The position numbers and the translations under genes are program-made. Below the pieces are notes generated by a model. That model was not told the DNA's origin, made no database searches, and saw only the letters and a program-made list of their open reading frames with translations. Of a stretch of DNA of 40,600 nt, positions 34,529 to 40,600 are shown piece by piece; the first letter of the stretch is position 1; the number at the start of each line of letters is the position of its first letter. Source of the stretch: Verrucomicrobiia bacterium (lineage in GTDB: Bacteria; Verrucomicrobiota; Verrucomicrobiia; Limisphaerales; DSYF01); the NCBI GenBank assembly GCA_035765895.1, contig DASTWL010000062.1:1-40600 (forward strand), read 5' to 3'.

Positions 34529-37500
34529 TTAAAAAATCCGGCCCGCACCTGCCGCATCGGCACTGCCCGTCGAATCGGTCGCGCCCGCGGGTTTGCCTTC
34601 TTCGAGCACATTGAACTCCGCCATCGAGGTGAACCGGTCGTCGCCAAAGCCGGTCCGCGCAACGAAACGAACGAAGCGCGTTTTCACTGGCCGGGCAAAG
34701 GTCACCGTCTTCAACTTGGCGTCCGCGCTGAACGTCCCCGTTGCCACGGGCTCGCCCCAGTTCGTTCCGTCCTCGCTGACGTAGCATTCGTAATCCTTGA
34801 TCCAGCCGTTGTGATTTCCGTCCTGCCGCGGCAACACGGTGACGCCCCGCAGCGTCAGGGGTTCCATGAGCCGAAGCCGAAGTTCATGCGGATGCGGCTT
34901 CAGCCCGTCGGACCACGACGTGTGCCAGAGCGTGCTCGAGTCGCGGTCCATCATGTTGGCGGCCTCGTAACCCAGTTCCTCACTGTCTGCTTCAATGGAC
35001 GCGACGGCCAAACCGCGCGCCTTGTCAGCGGACGTCATCAAAGCGCGCACCTGTTCGGGCGTGATGGAGAGGTGCGGCTTGAAGCGCGAACTCTCCAGGT
35101 AATCCAGCAGGCTTTGCCGGAACTGTCGCCGCACAGGATCGGCTTCCAGGTCGTTCTCCAAATCAATGCTGCACACGGCGAGTTTGCCCGCGCCGACTTT
35201 CGCTTCAAAAAGCAGGCCAAGTTTCCGGTTCGTCACCCAGTCGTCAATCACCTGCACGGTCGGACGCAATTTCGCGGGCAGATCGTCGAGTATCATCGCC
35301 CCGGCGCAACTCACGAGATACCACCATTGCCAGTTGCTGTGAAACTCAGTCGGAAACTCCGCCAGCGCGGGACTCTTCGGATCGCACAAAATTCCGAGCG
35401 TCGTCGGTGCCTGCCGGCCCGTCCAGGCGGTGTTCCAGAAAATGCTGGAGAATCCGAGTTTTACCGGTGCCTTTTCGGCGTTTTTGACGCGTTGCGGCGG
35501 GATAAGCAACAGCACCTTGCCGCCCGCGTTGAGTTTGGCGAGCGCCGCGTCGCTCAATTCGTTGACCACCGTGAGGTCGGCAGGAACCGCAGCGGTCACC
35601 CTCGGCGGATAGATCCAGATGTCCCAGTCGTTTTCATATCGGGCCGGCGAAATTGTTTGGTGAGCTGAAGCCGATTGTTCGACCGCCACCACGAGTTTGC
35701 ATTGCTGCGGGGCGGACGCGCGTTTGAGTGGAGCACGGATGTGTCCCAGCGCAATTCCATTGCCAATGGGAAGGTCTTTGGCCGGAAATTCCCCCTGCGC
35801 GATCACCTCTCCATCTGCCGCCACAATCTTCCAGATAGTTGTGGCATGAATGGGCGCGGGTCCAAAATGAGCCAGTTCGAGATCGGCTTCGAGCGTCTCG
35901 TCCGTCGTAAAAACGCGCTGGGTCAATCGCGCGAGCGGCACGGTGCTGTTGCAAAAGCGGCTGTATTCCCCGGCTGTCACATAGCCCTTGTCCTCCCAGA
36001 ACGGATCAAGCACACCCACCAATGCCGTGCCTTGACCGGGAAAATCATGCAGGTCGAGCAACTCGAACCCACCCATGCCCGGCGTGCGCAGCGCAGATTC
36101 GATGTCCTCCTTGTAACAGAGTGTTTGGAGCTTGCCGGATGCCAGCAGAAATTGCCGCGCTTCGTCGCCCATGTGATGCGCTCCGAGTGAATCGCGGAAA
36201 ATCTCGAAGTTTCGCGGCTTGAGATAGCCCGTGTATTTCTTCATCTCGTCAAAATTGGGATACACGCACCATTGCCCGACCTCGTGGCTGATGACCGGCA
36301 CGTTGCGCTTTTGGATGTAATCACGGTAATCGGTCGTGGTTTCCGGCGGCTTCGCATTGAGGCGCGATTTCAGCCCGGCGCCCCAAAGCTGGATACGCGG
36401 ATCGGGCGTAACGTGGAATTGATTCTCGGGAATCTGCGGCCATCCGGCGCCGCTGGTCCAAAGCCGGCGTGGGTCGAGTGATTTGTAGTAATTCACCCAT
36501 TTCGCGAGATACTCCGAATGATTTTTCCCGCCGGGCTCGTTGCCGTAAGGCATGAGGATGAACGACGGATGATTGCCATAATATTTCAAGATGCGATCCG
36601 TCTCGGCGTAAATCCAATCGTCCACGGGCTTGCCGTCGCCCAGCGTCGTGGACTGATTTGCCCATGAGGACGCCTCGACATGAAAGTAGAAGCCCAGTTC
36701 ATCCGCCGCCTCGAACGCCGCTTCGGGCGGACACCACGAATGAAACCGAATCAAATTCAATCCATGCGCCTTGCAGATTTTGATGACCCGCTTCCATGAT
36801 TCCACGTCGGTGGGCAGATGGCCGGTCTTGGGATAGATGCAGCAATCGAGCGTGCCGCGAATGAAGGTTTTGCGACCGTTGATGGTGAATTGCGTGCCTT
36901 CCGTTGAAATATCCCGCAGACCGAGGGTGACGCGGCGTGTGCTGCGTGCTGCGTGATCCGTGACGAGTGTTGCGGTGAGTTCGTAGAGCGCCGGGTGGAA
37001 TCCGTCCCAGAGTTGTGCGCCGGCGCCCAGCGGGATTTCGGTTTCAAGCGAACCGCCGGAGTTGTTCCACGTCACATCAATTTTCCAGGTCCGTTCCCCA
37101 TCACCCCGACTCTCTCCCGCTGGGAGAGGGAGTTCTTTCCGTCCGTCGTTGGAGGTTCTCGAAGTCGCAGGTTCACGAGACACAGGAGTTGGATTCTCCC
37201 TCTCCCCGGGGGAGAGGGTCGGGGTGAGGGCGATCGTGATCTCAACAGTTCCCGTTCCAGAAGTGCCGCCCTCGTTTCCAATCCGCCCCTTTACCGTCAC
37301 CGATTTCTTCGCCGCGTTTGGATACATCTGCAAATCCGCGATCCACACCAGCGGCGTCGCGCGCAGTTCGATTTTGCCGACGATGCCGTTCCAATCGCCC
37401 TGCGTGTGATCGCTGACGCTGTGCGAGTTCTCGCCGATGTCCACAACCAGCCGGTTGTCCACGCGGATTGTGAGCGTGTGCCTGCCGGGGGCGAGCGAGC

Positions 37501-38008
37501 CAAGGTCATAATCGTGCGGCGTGGCCAGGGAATTGTTCGTGCCGATCAACTGGTGATCCAACCAGACGCGCGTCTCCCAATGCGGCCGTTCAAGGGAAAG
37601 CACAACGCGTTTGCCCGCCCAATCGGGCGGAATTTCAATCTCGCGCTGATACCAGGCGGCGCCCGCGTAATATTTTTCCGGCGTCAGCCAGAACGGCACC
37701 TTCACGTTCCCCGGCTCGCGGTATTTCGCATATTGCGGTTCCGTGAACCATGAGCGGTCCACGATGCCGCCAATCCACTTCGTATCCACGGTCACGGGAT
37801 CACCGATGCCTTGCCCGGGCAGCGAGCCGGGCAGTTTGATGCGGTCCGGCAATGCACGCTCAAACCAGCGCTCATGGACACCAGCATCAGCGCGGTCCAG
37901 GGCAAAGCGCCAGCCGCCCGCCAGGGAGATCGAATCGTCCGCCGCGCCGCTGGCGGCAAGCCAGCCGAGCCAAAGCACACCAGCAAGAATTGTTGTTTTC
38001 ATCCTCAT
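34529..38008 (-). CDS. large glycoside hydrolase family 2 enzyme with C-terminal discoidin-like domain
   Basis: About 1159 residues. Signal peptide MKTTILAGVLWLGWLAASGA (alternative ATG 38002). The GH2 sugar-binding and Ig-like domains precede a TIM barrel with ILMPYGNEPGG (acid/base E491) and VPVISHEVGQW (nucleophile E576). The C-terminus holds an F5/8 type C-like module (ANMMDRDSSTLWHTSWSDG ... KTRFVRFVARTGFGDDRFTS), likely for carbohydrate binding. Family activities are beta-galactosidase, beta-glucuronidase or beta-mannosidase. ATG 38008 overlaps the SGNH gene stop (ATGA). An in-frame palindromic element adds about 45 residues at 260-304 (LTPTLSPGERE ... ESRGDGE). The last residues after FNVLEE look non-homologous and end next to a GH105 fragment. 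Confidence 0.88.
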   Translation of the reverse strand: MRMKTTILAGVLWLGWLAASGAADDSISLAGGWRFALDRADAGVHERWFERALPDRIKLPGSLPGQGIGDPVTVDTKWIGGIVDRSWFTEPQYAKYREPGNVKVPFWLTPEKYYAGAAWYQREIEIPPDWAGKRVVLSLERPHWETRVWLDHQLIGTNNSLATPHDYDLGSLAPGRHTLTIRVDNRLVVDIGENSHSVSDHTQGDWNGIVGKIELRATPLVWIADLQMYPNAAKKSVTVKGRIGNEGGTSGTGTVEITIALTPTLSPGERENPTPVSREPATSRTSNDGRKELPLPAGESRGDGERTWKIDVTWNNSGGSLETEIPLGAGAQLWDGFHPALYELTATLVTDHAARSTRRVTLGLRDISTEGTQFTINGRKTFIRGTLDCCIYPKTGHLPTDVESWKRVIKICKAHGLNLIRFHSWCPPEAAFEAADELGFYFHVEASSWANQSTTLGDGKPVDDWIYAETDRILKYYGNHPSFILMPYGNEPGGKNHSEYLAKWVNYYKSLDPRRLWTSGAGWPQIPENQFHVTPDPRIQLWGAGLKSRLNAKPPETTTDYRDYIQKRNVPVISHEVGQWCVYPNFDEMKKYTGYLKPRNFEIFRDSLGAHHMGDEARQFLLASGKLQTLCYKEDIESALRTPGMGGFELLDLHDFPGQGTALVGVLDPFWEDKGYVTAGEYSRFCNSTVPLARLTQRVFTTDETLEADLELAHFGPAPIHATTIWKIVAADGEVIAQGEFPAKDLPIGNGIALGHIRAPLKRASAPQQCKLVVAVEQSASAHQTISPARYENDWDIWIYPPRVTAAVPADLTVVNELSDAALAKLNAGGKVLLLIPPQRVKNAEKAPVKLGFSSIFWNTAWTGRQAPTTLGILCDPKSPALAEFPTEFHSNWQWWYLVSCAGAMILDDLPAKLRPTVQVIDDWVTNRKLGLLFEAKVGAGKLAVCSIDLENDLEADPVRRQFRQSLLDYLESSRFKPHLSITPEQVRALMTSADKARGLAVASIEADSEELGYEAANMMDRDSSTLWHTSWSDGLKPHPHELRLRLMEPLTLRGVTVLPRQDGNHNGWIKDYECYVSEDGTNWGEPVATGTFSADAKLKTVTFARPVKTRFVRFVARTGFGDDRFTSMAEFNVLEEGKPAGATDSTGSADAAGAGRIF
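37098..37230. mobile_element. palindromic REP/MITE-like element inside the GH2 gene
   Basis: A 133-base stretch with terminal inverted repeats of about 30 bases, each itself a stem. The left end reads CCATCACCCCGACTCTCTCC and the right end, in reverse complement, CCCTCACCCCGACCCTCTCC. Each end contains a CTCTCCC...GGGAGAG hairpin. Its translations (LTPTLSPGERE, SPRPSPPGRG, LSQRERVGV) are the peptides commonly seen where this class of dispersed repeat is mistranslated. It keeps the GH2 frame open. Confidence 0.75.
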
Positions 38009-38868
38009 TCTTTCGGAAACCACTTTAAGAGTTCCGCAGCCACCAACTCGTGACCGCGACCGTTCGGGTGATTGCTCTGAGCCATCAAATCCTCGAGTCG
38101 CACGCCCGCTTTCACCTTCGCACGAAATGCTTCCAGGCTGTCCACCAAAGCGACGTGATACTCCGCCGCCAGCCGCCGAATTTGCGCCGCGTGCTGATTC
38201 AAGGGATCGTTCGGATCATCCAGCTTCGCCGTCGTGGCGGGTGTTGGCGTGAGCAGGATCACTTTTACATTGTGAGCCAGCGCATTCGTGATCATCGAAC
38301 GCCAGGCTGCCTCCGCGCGTTTGAGTCCGATGGCGCGGTCGTTCAACGCGTAGTCAATCGTCACCACGTCGGGCCGTAGCGCGAGCACGTCGCGTTCGAA
38401 CCGTTTTGCCCCGCTCTCGGAATTCTCGCCGCCGATGCCCGTGACGATGACGTTGATGACCGCATGCGGGAACCGTCCGCATAATGCGCGGTGCAGCCGA
38501 TTGGGATAGGCCGTCAACATCCGCACTTCCGGCGTCTGCGCGTAACCCGCCGGCACGCTGTGGCCATGGCAGACGATGTTGACCGTGCGATTCGACGGCC
38601 ATTCCCGTCCAAGTTCCGCCACGACGTTGGCCAAGTAATTCGCCGACTCCGCGACGCCGGCTGGTGCGGCCGAAACGGTCACCGTAAAAATCAAAACCGC
38701 GAGACTCGTGAGATATGCGAACCGCGGTGAGAAAGACCGGTTCCGCCCGACAACCTCAGCGTTGCGACGAACAAACTCGTCGCCGGACTCGAACGGCTGG
38801 GTCCACGTCCCATTTTTGCGTGCTTCTTGTGTTTCGTGGTTCAGCTCAGCCGCCATAGGGAAGTTCAT
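38005..38868 (-). CDS. SGNH/GDSL-type hydrolase with long N-terminal extension
   Basis: A 287-residue protein. The SGNH core starts near residue 95 with VNIVCHGHSVPAGYAQTPEV, where GHS replaces the usual GDS and carries the nucleophile Ser. It continues with VTGIGGENSESGAKRFERDV (block II Gly), VTIDYALND (block III Asn) and SNHPNGRGHELVA with the C-terminal catalytic His. The fold deacetylates or deesterifies polysaccharides. About 50 hydrophilic residues precede a hydrophobic segment (FAYLTSLAVLIFTVTVSAAPAG), which is unusual for a signal peptide; no alternative ATG exists between. It lies 15 bases after the MFS gene and overlaps GH2 by ATGA, so it belongs to that operon. Confidence 0.8.
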   Translation of the reverse strand: MNFPMAAELNHETQEARKNGTWTQPFESGDEFVRRNAEVVGRNRSFSPRFAYLTSLAVLIFTVTVSAAPAGVAESANYLANVVAELGREWPSNRTVNIVCHGHSVPAGYAQTPEVRMLTAYPNRLHRALCGRFPHAVINVIVTGIGGENSESGAKRFERDVLALRPDVVTIDYALNDRAIGLKRAEAAWRSMITNALAHNVKVILLTPTPATTAKLDDPNDPLNQHAAQIRRLAAEYHVALVDSLEAFRAKVKAGVRLEDLMAQSNHPNGRGHELVAAELLKWFPKE

Positions 38869-38883
38869 GAGTTTGCGCGAAGT

Positions 38884-40344
38884 TCAGTCCACCAGTTCGC
38901 GCTCGATTCGTTCAAGCGATTTGCCTTTGGTCTCGGGCAGTTTCGCGAGAATGAACACAAACCCGGCCACGCAAATCGCCGCATAGAGCCAGAACGTGCC
39001 CGCCGGACCGAGTTGCTGGTTTAAAATTGGAAACGTGTAGGTCAGCAAAAAGCACGCAATCCACAGCGAACTGACCGCCACGGACATCGCCGCACCCCTA
39101 ACGCGGTTGGGGAAGATTTCGGAAATCACCACCCAGGTCACGGGCGCGAGCGACATCGCGTAACAGCCGATCGCAGCCAGCACGAGCAGGAGCATCGGCA
39201 GACCAGTGACATGCGCGTGATAACACCAGCCCATGCCCGTGTAGATCACCGCCAGACCGGCGGCGCCGATCAGCATCAGCGGCCGGCGCCCGCCGCGATC
39301 CACCGTGCCCAACGCGACGAAAGTGAACGCCATGTTCACCGAACCGGTCCAAGCGATGTTCTTCAGCACGTCCGAAATGTCGTAACCCGCCGCGCGGAAG
39401 ATTTCCTCGGCGTAGTTGAAGATCACGTTGATCCCGCACCATTGCTGAAACACCGCGAGCACGACACCGAGCACCAGCATCTTCGTCAACTTCGGTTCAA
39501 GCAGATCGCGAAAGCGAACGTGCTGGATTCCCTCGCCGGCCAGCGTGGATTCGATCTCCGCCACCGCGTCCCGGGCGTAGCCCTGACCGCCGACCTTTTC
39601 GAGCACGGCTCGGGCGTGGTCACGCCGTCCGTTCTTGGCCAGCCAGCGCGGGCTTTCGGGCACGACCAACATGCCCAGGAAAAACAAGACCGACGGCGCA
39701 GCCGTAAGACCGAACATCCAGCGCCAGCCGGACCGACCAAACCACGAATTGCGGATGAATTCATCCTTCGCCGCCACCGCGGCATCCGGTCCGAGGGCCT
39801 GCAAAATCTGATGGCCCAGATCGCGGACCAGCCACCAGTTGATGAGCTGGGCCGCGAGAATACCGACGACAATGGTGAGCTGGTTAATGGCCACGAGCCG
39901 TCCACGCATCTGCGCGGGCGCAATCTCGGCGATATACATGGGCGAAAGATTCGAGGCCAACCCAATGGCGACACCGCCCATAATGCGCCACGCGATGAAC
40001 AAATTGAAGTTGTGCGCCAGCCCGTTGCCGATCGAGGTCACCGCAAAGAGCAGGGCCGAAAAGATCAGCAGCCGCTTGCGCCCGAACTTGTCGCTCAATG
40101 CGCCGGCGATCAACGATCCCACGAGACAACCAAGCAGCGCGCAACTGTTCGCCCAGCCTACCAGCGCAGGATCGTTCAATTGAAAGTAGCGCTCGAAAAA
40201 TGGCTTCGCTCCACCGATGACGACCCAGTCCCAGCCGAACAGCAAACCGCCGAGCGCGGCGACCATGGACGTCAACCAGATATAGCGCAGGTTGAATTCC
40301 GCGCGGGTTTGAACAGTTTGGGCTGTGGGAGCAGCAGCAATCAT
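38884..40344 (-). CDS. MFS sugar transporter (sugar porter family)
   Basis: A 486-residue inner-membrane protein with 12 predicted helices. Sugar-porter signatures are present in order: GGLLFGWDWVVIGGAKPFFE (helix 1), the loop motif GALSDKFGRKRLLI, PMYIAEIAPAQMRGRLV, PESPRWLAKNGR (central loop), QQWCGINVIFNYAEEIF (helix 7), DRGGRRPLM and the C-terminal PETKGKSLERIE. Members import mono- or disaccharides by proton symport. ATG 40344 was chosen; the frame extends to TTG 40401 without similarity. It is the first gene of the minus-strand operon MFS, SGNH hydrolase, GH2, and so probably imports a GH2 product. Confidence 0.93.
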   Translation of the reverse strand: MIAAAPTAQTVQTRAEFNLRYIWLTSMVAALGGLLFGWDWVVIGGAKPFFERYFQLNDPALVGWANSCALLGCLVGSLIAGALSDKFGRKRLLIFSALLFAVTSIGNGLAHNFNLFIAWRIMGGVAIGLASNLSPMYIAEIAPAQMRGRLVAINQLTIVVGILAAQLINWWLVRDLGHQILQALGPDAAVAAKDEFIRNSWFGRSGWRWMFGLTAAPSVLFFLGMLVVPESPRWLAKNGRRDHARAVLEKVGGQGYARDAVAEIESTLAGEGIQHVRFRDLLEPKLTKMLVLGVVLAVFQQWCGINVIFNYAEEIFRAAGYDISDVLKNIAWTGSVNMAFTFVALGTVDRGGRRPLMLIGAAGLAVIYTGMGWCYHAHVTGLPMLLLVLAAIGCYAMSLAPVTWVVISEIFPNRVRGAAMSVAVSSLWIACFLLTYTFPILNQQLGPAGTFWLYAAICVAGFVFILAKLPETKGKSLERIERELVD

Positions 40345-40443
40345 AGAGTCGTTTTCAACCACCAGTAGCTGCGGAACTGAGTTTGCCCAAACTTTCCACA
40401 AATTGGAGCGAACCCACCACTACTGTTGCAGATTGAAAGGATT

Positions 40444-40600
40444 TCATACAATAGACATCAGGTCCGCGGCGAGCGGGTGGTTGGGGTCGCGTTGGAGCAC
40501 GGTGTGGAGGAGCGTCCGCGCGGCGGCCGGGCGGCCCAGGCCGAGCTGCGCCTGTGCCTGCAGGAACAGCGCGGTGGTTTCCTGGCGTTGTTGCAGGTCA
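40444..40600 (-). CDS. 3' end of a TPR-like protein (5' part outside window)
   Basis: Fifty-one residues are visible, ending LLHTVLQRDPNHPLAADLMS-IV. The pattern TTALFLQAQAQLGLGRPAAA, with small residues at helix contacts and an Asp-Pro-Asn turn, matches tetratricopeptide repeats. The stop lies 99 bases upstream of the MFS gene on the same strand. Nothing can be said of its function. Confidence 0.65.
   Translation of the reverse strand, partial: DLQQRQETTALFLQAQAQLGLGRPAAARTLLHTVLQRDPNHPLAADLMSIV

Noticed and set aside
34529-34545. Programmed frameshift at the T6 run joining GH2 to the GH105 remnant
   Set aside because: The zero-frame codons do not form an X-XXY-YYZ slippery site, and the remnant is itself interrupted by a stop and deletion.
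1-40600. SusC/SusD pair, CRISPR array, tRNA, rRNA or transposase
   Set aside because: None found on reading both strands; the locus relies on other surface proteins, and the only mobile-type element is the palindromic repeat in GH2.

Overview
The window most likely comes from a Verrucomicrobiota chromosome, of the Limisphaerales/Pedosphaera type, though this is inference from gene content and not from a marker gene. The pointers are a short-leader prepilin-like protein, an autotransporter-strand repeat protein without a barrel, a PEP-CTERM protein, several Cys-type S1 sulfatases with CSPSR/CTPSR motifs, a Reg_prop sensor kinase, few Shine-Dalgarno sequences and high G+C. No rRNA, tRNA, CRISPR array, transposase or SusC/SusD pair was seen. 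It reads as a polysaccharide-degradation region built without SusCD.

Left block (1-18284, all minus strand). Reading in the direction of transcription there is a sugar-binding lipoprotein (18284-17265), a two-propeller sensor histidine kinase (17153-14055) and its LuxR-type response regulator (14046-13387). Next come a secreted alpha/beta hydrolase (13109-11445), a truncated chimeric copy of it (11372-10953), a beta-propeller protein (10943-10041) and a LacI-family regulator (9973-8879). Last is a catabolic gene set: GH88 unsaturated-glucuronyl hydrolase, GH43 glycosidase, heparinase II/III-like lyase, Na+/solute symporter and an ABC exporter cut by the window start. A lyase plus GH88 points to a uronate-containing polymer.

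Middle block (18441-33920, all plus strand). A prepilin-like protein is followed by three large or small secreted proteins (1130, 258 and about 1208 aa). All three begin, after the signal peptide, with the same roughly 200-residue domain but carry different C-terminal parts: autotransporter-type repeats, a PEP-CTERM anchor, or a GH50/agarase-like catalytic domain. A tight operon of three formylglycine sulfatases and a right-handed beta-helix protein follows. Two near-identical palindromes, ATCACAT-N4-ATGTGAT, sit upstream of the prepilin gene and upstream of the sulfatase operon, suggesting one regulator for both.

Right block (34068-40600, minus strand). An MFS sugar porter, an SGNH hydrolase and a large GH2 enzyme with a C-terminal discoidin-like domain form a compact operon, followed downstream by the decayed 3' end of a GH105-type gene. 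The GH2 gene carries an in-frame palindromic repeat element. The window ends inside the 3' end of a TPR-like gene.

Taken together, desulfation, lyase and hydrolase cleavage, GH88/GH105 trimming of unsaturated ends, and Na+ or MFS uptake would suit a sulfated, uronate-bearing polysaccharide of algal or animal-matrix type. The exact substrate cannot be read from the sequence. Several gene remnants (139-aa chimera, 13.1-13.4 kb scraps, GH105 fragment) show that the locus is being rearranged.
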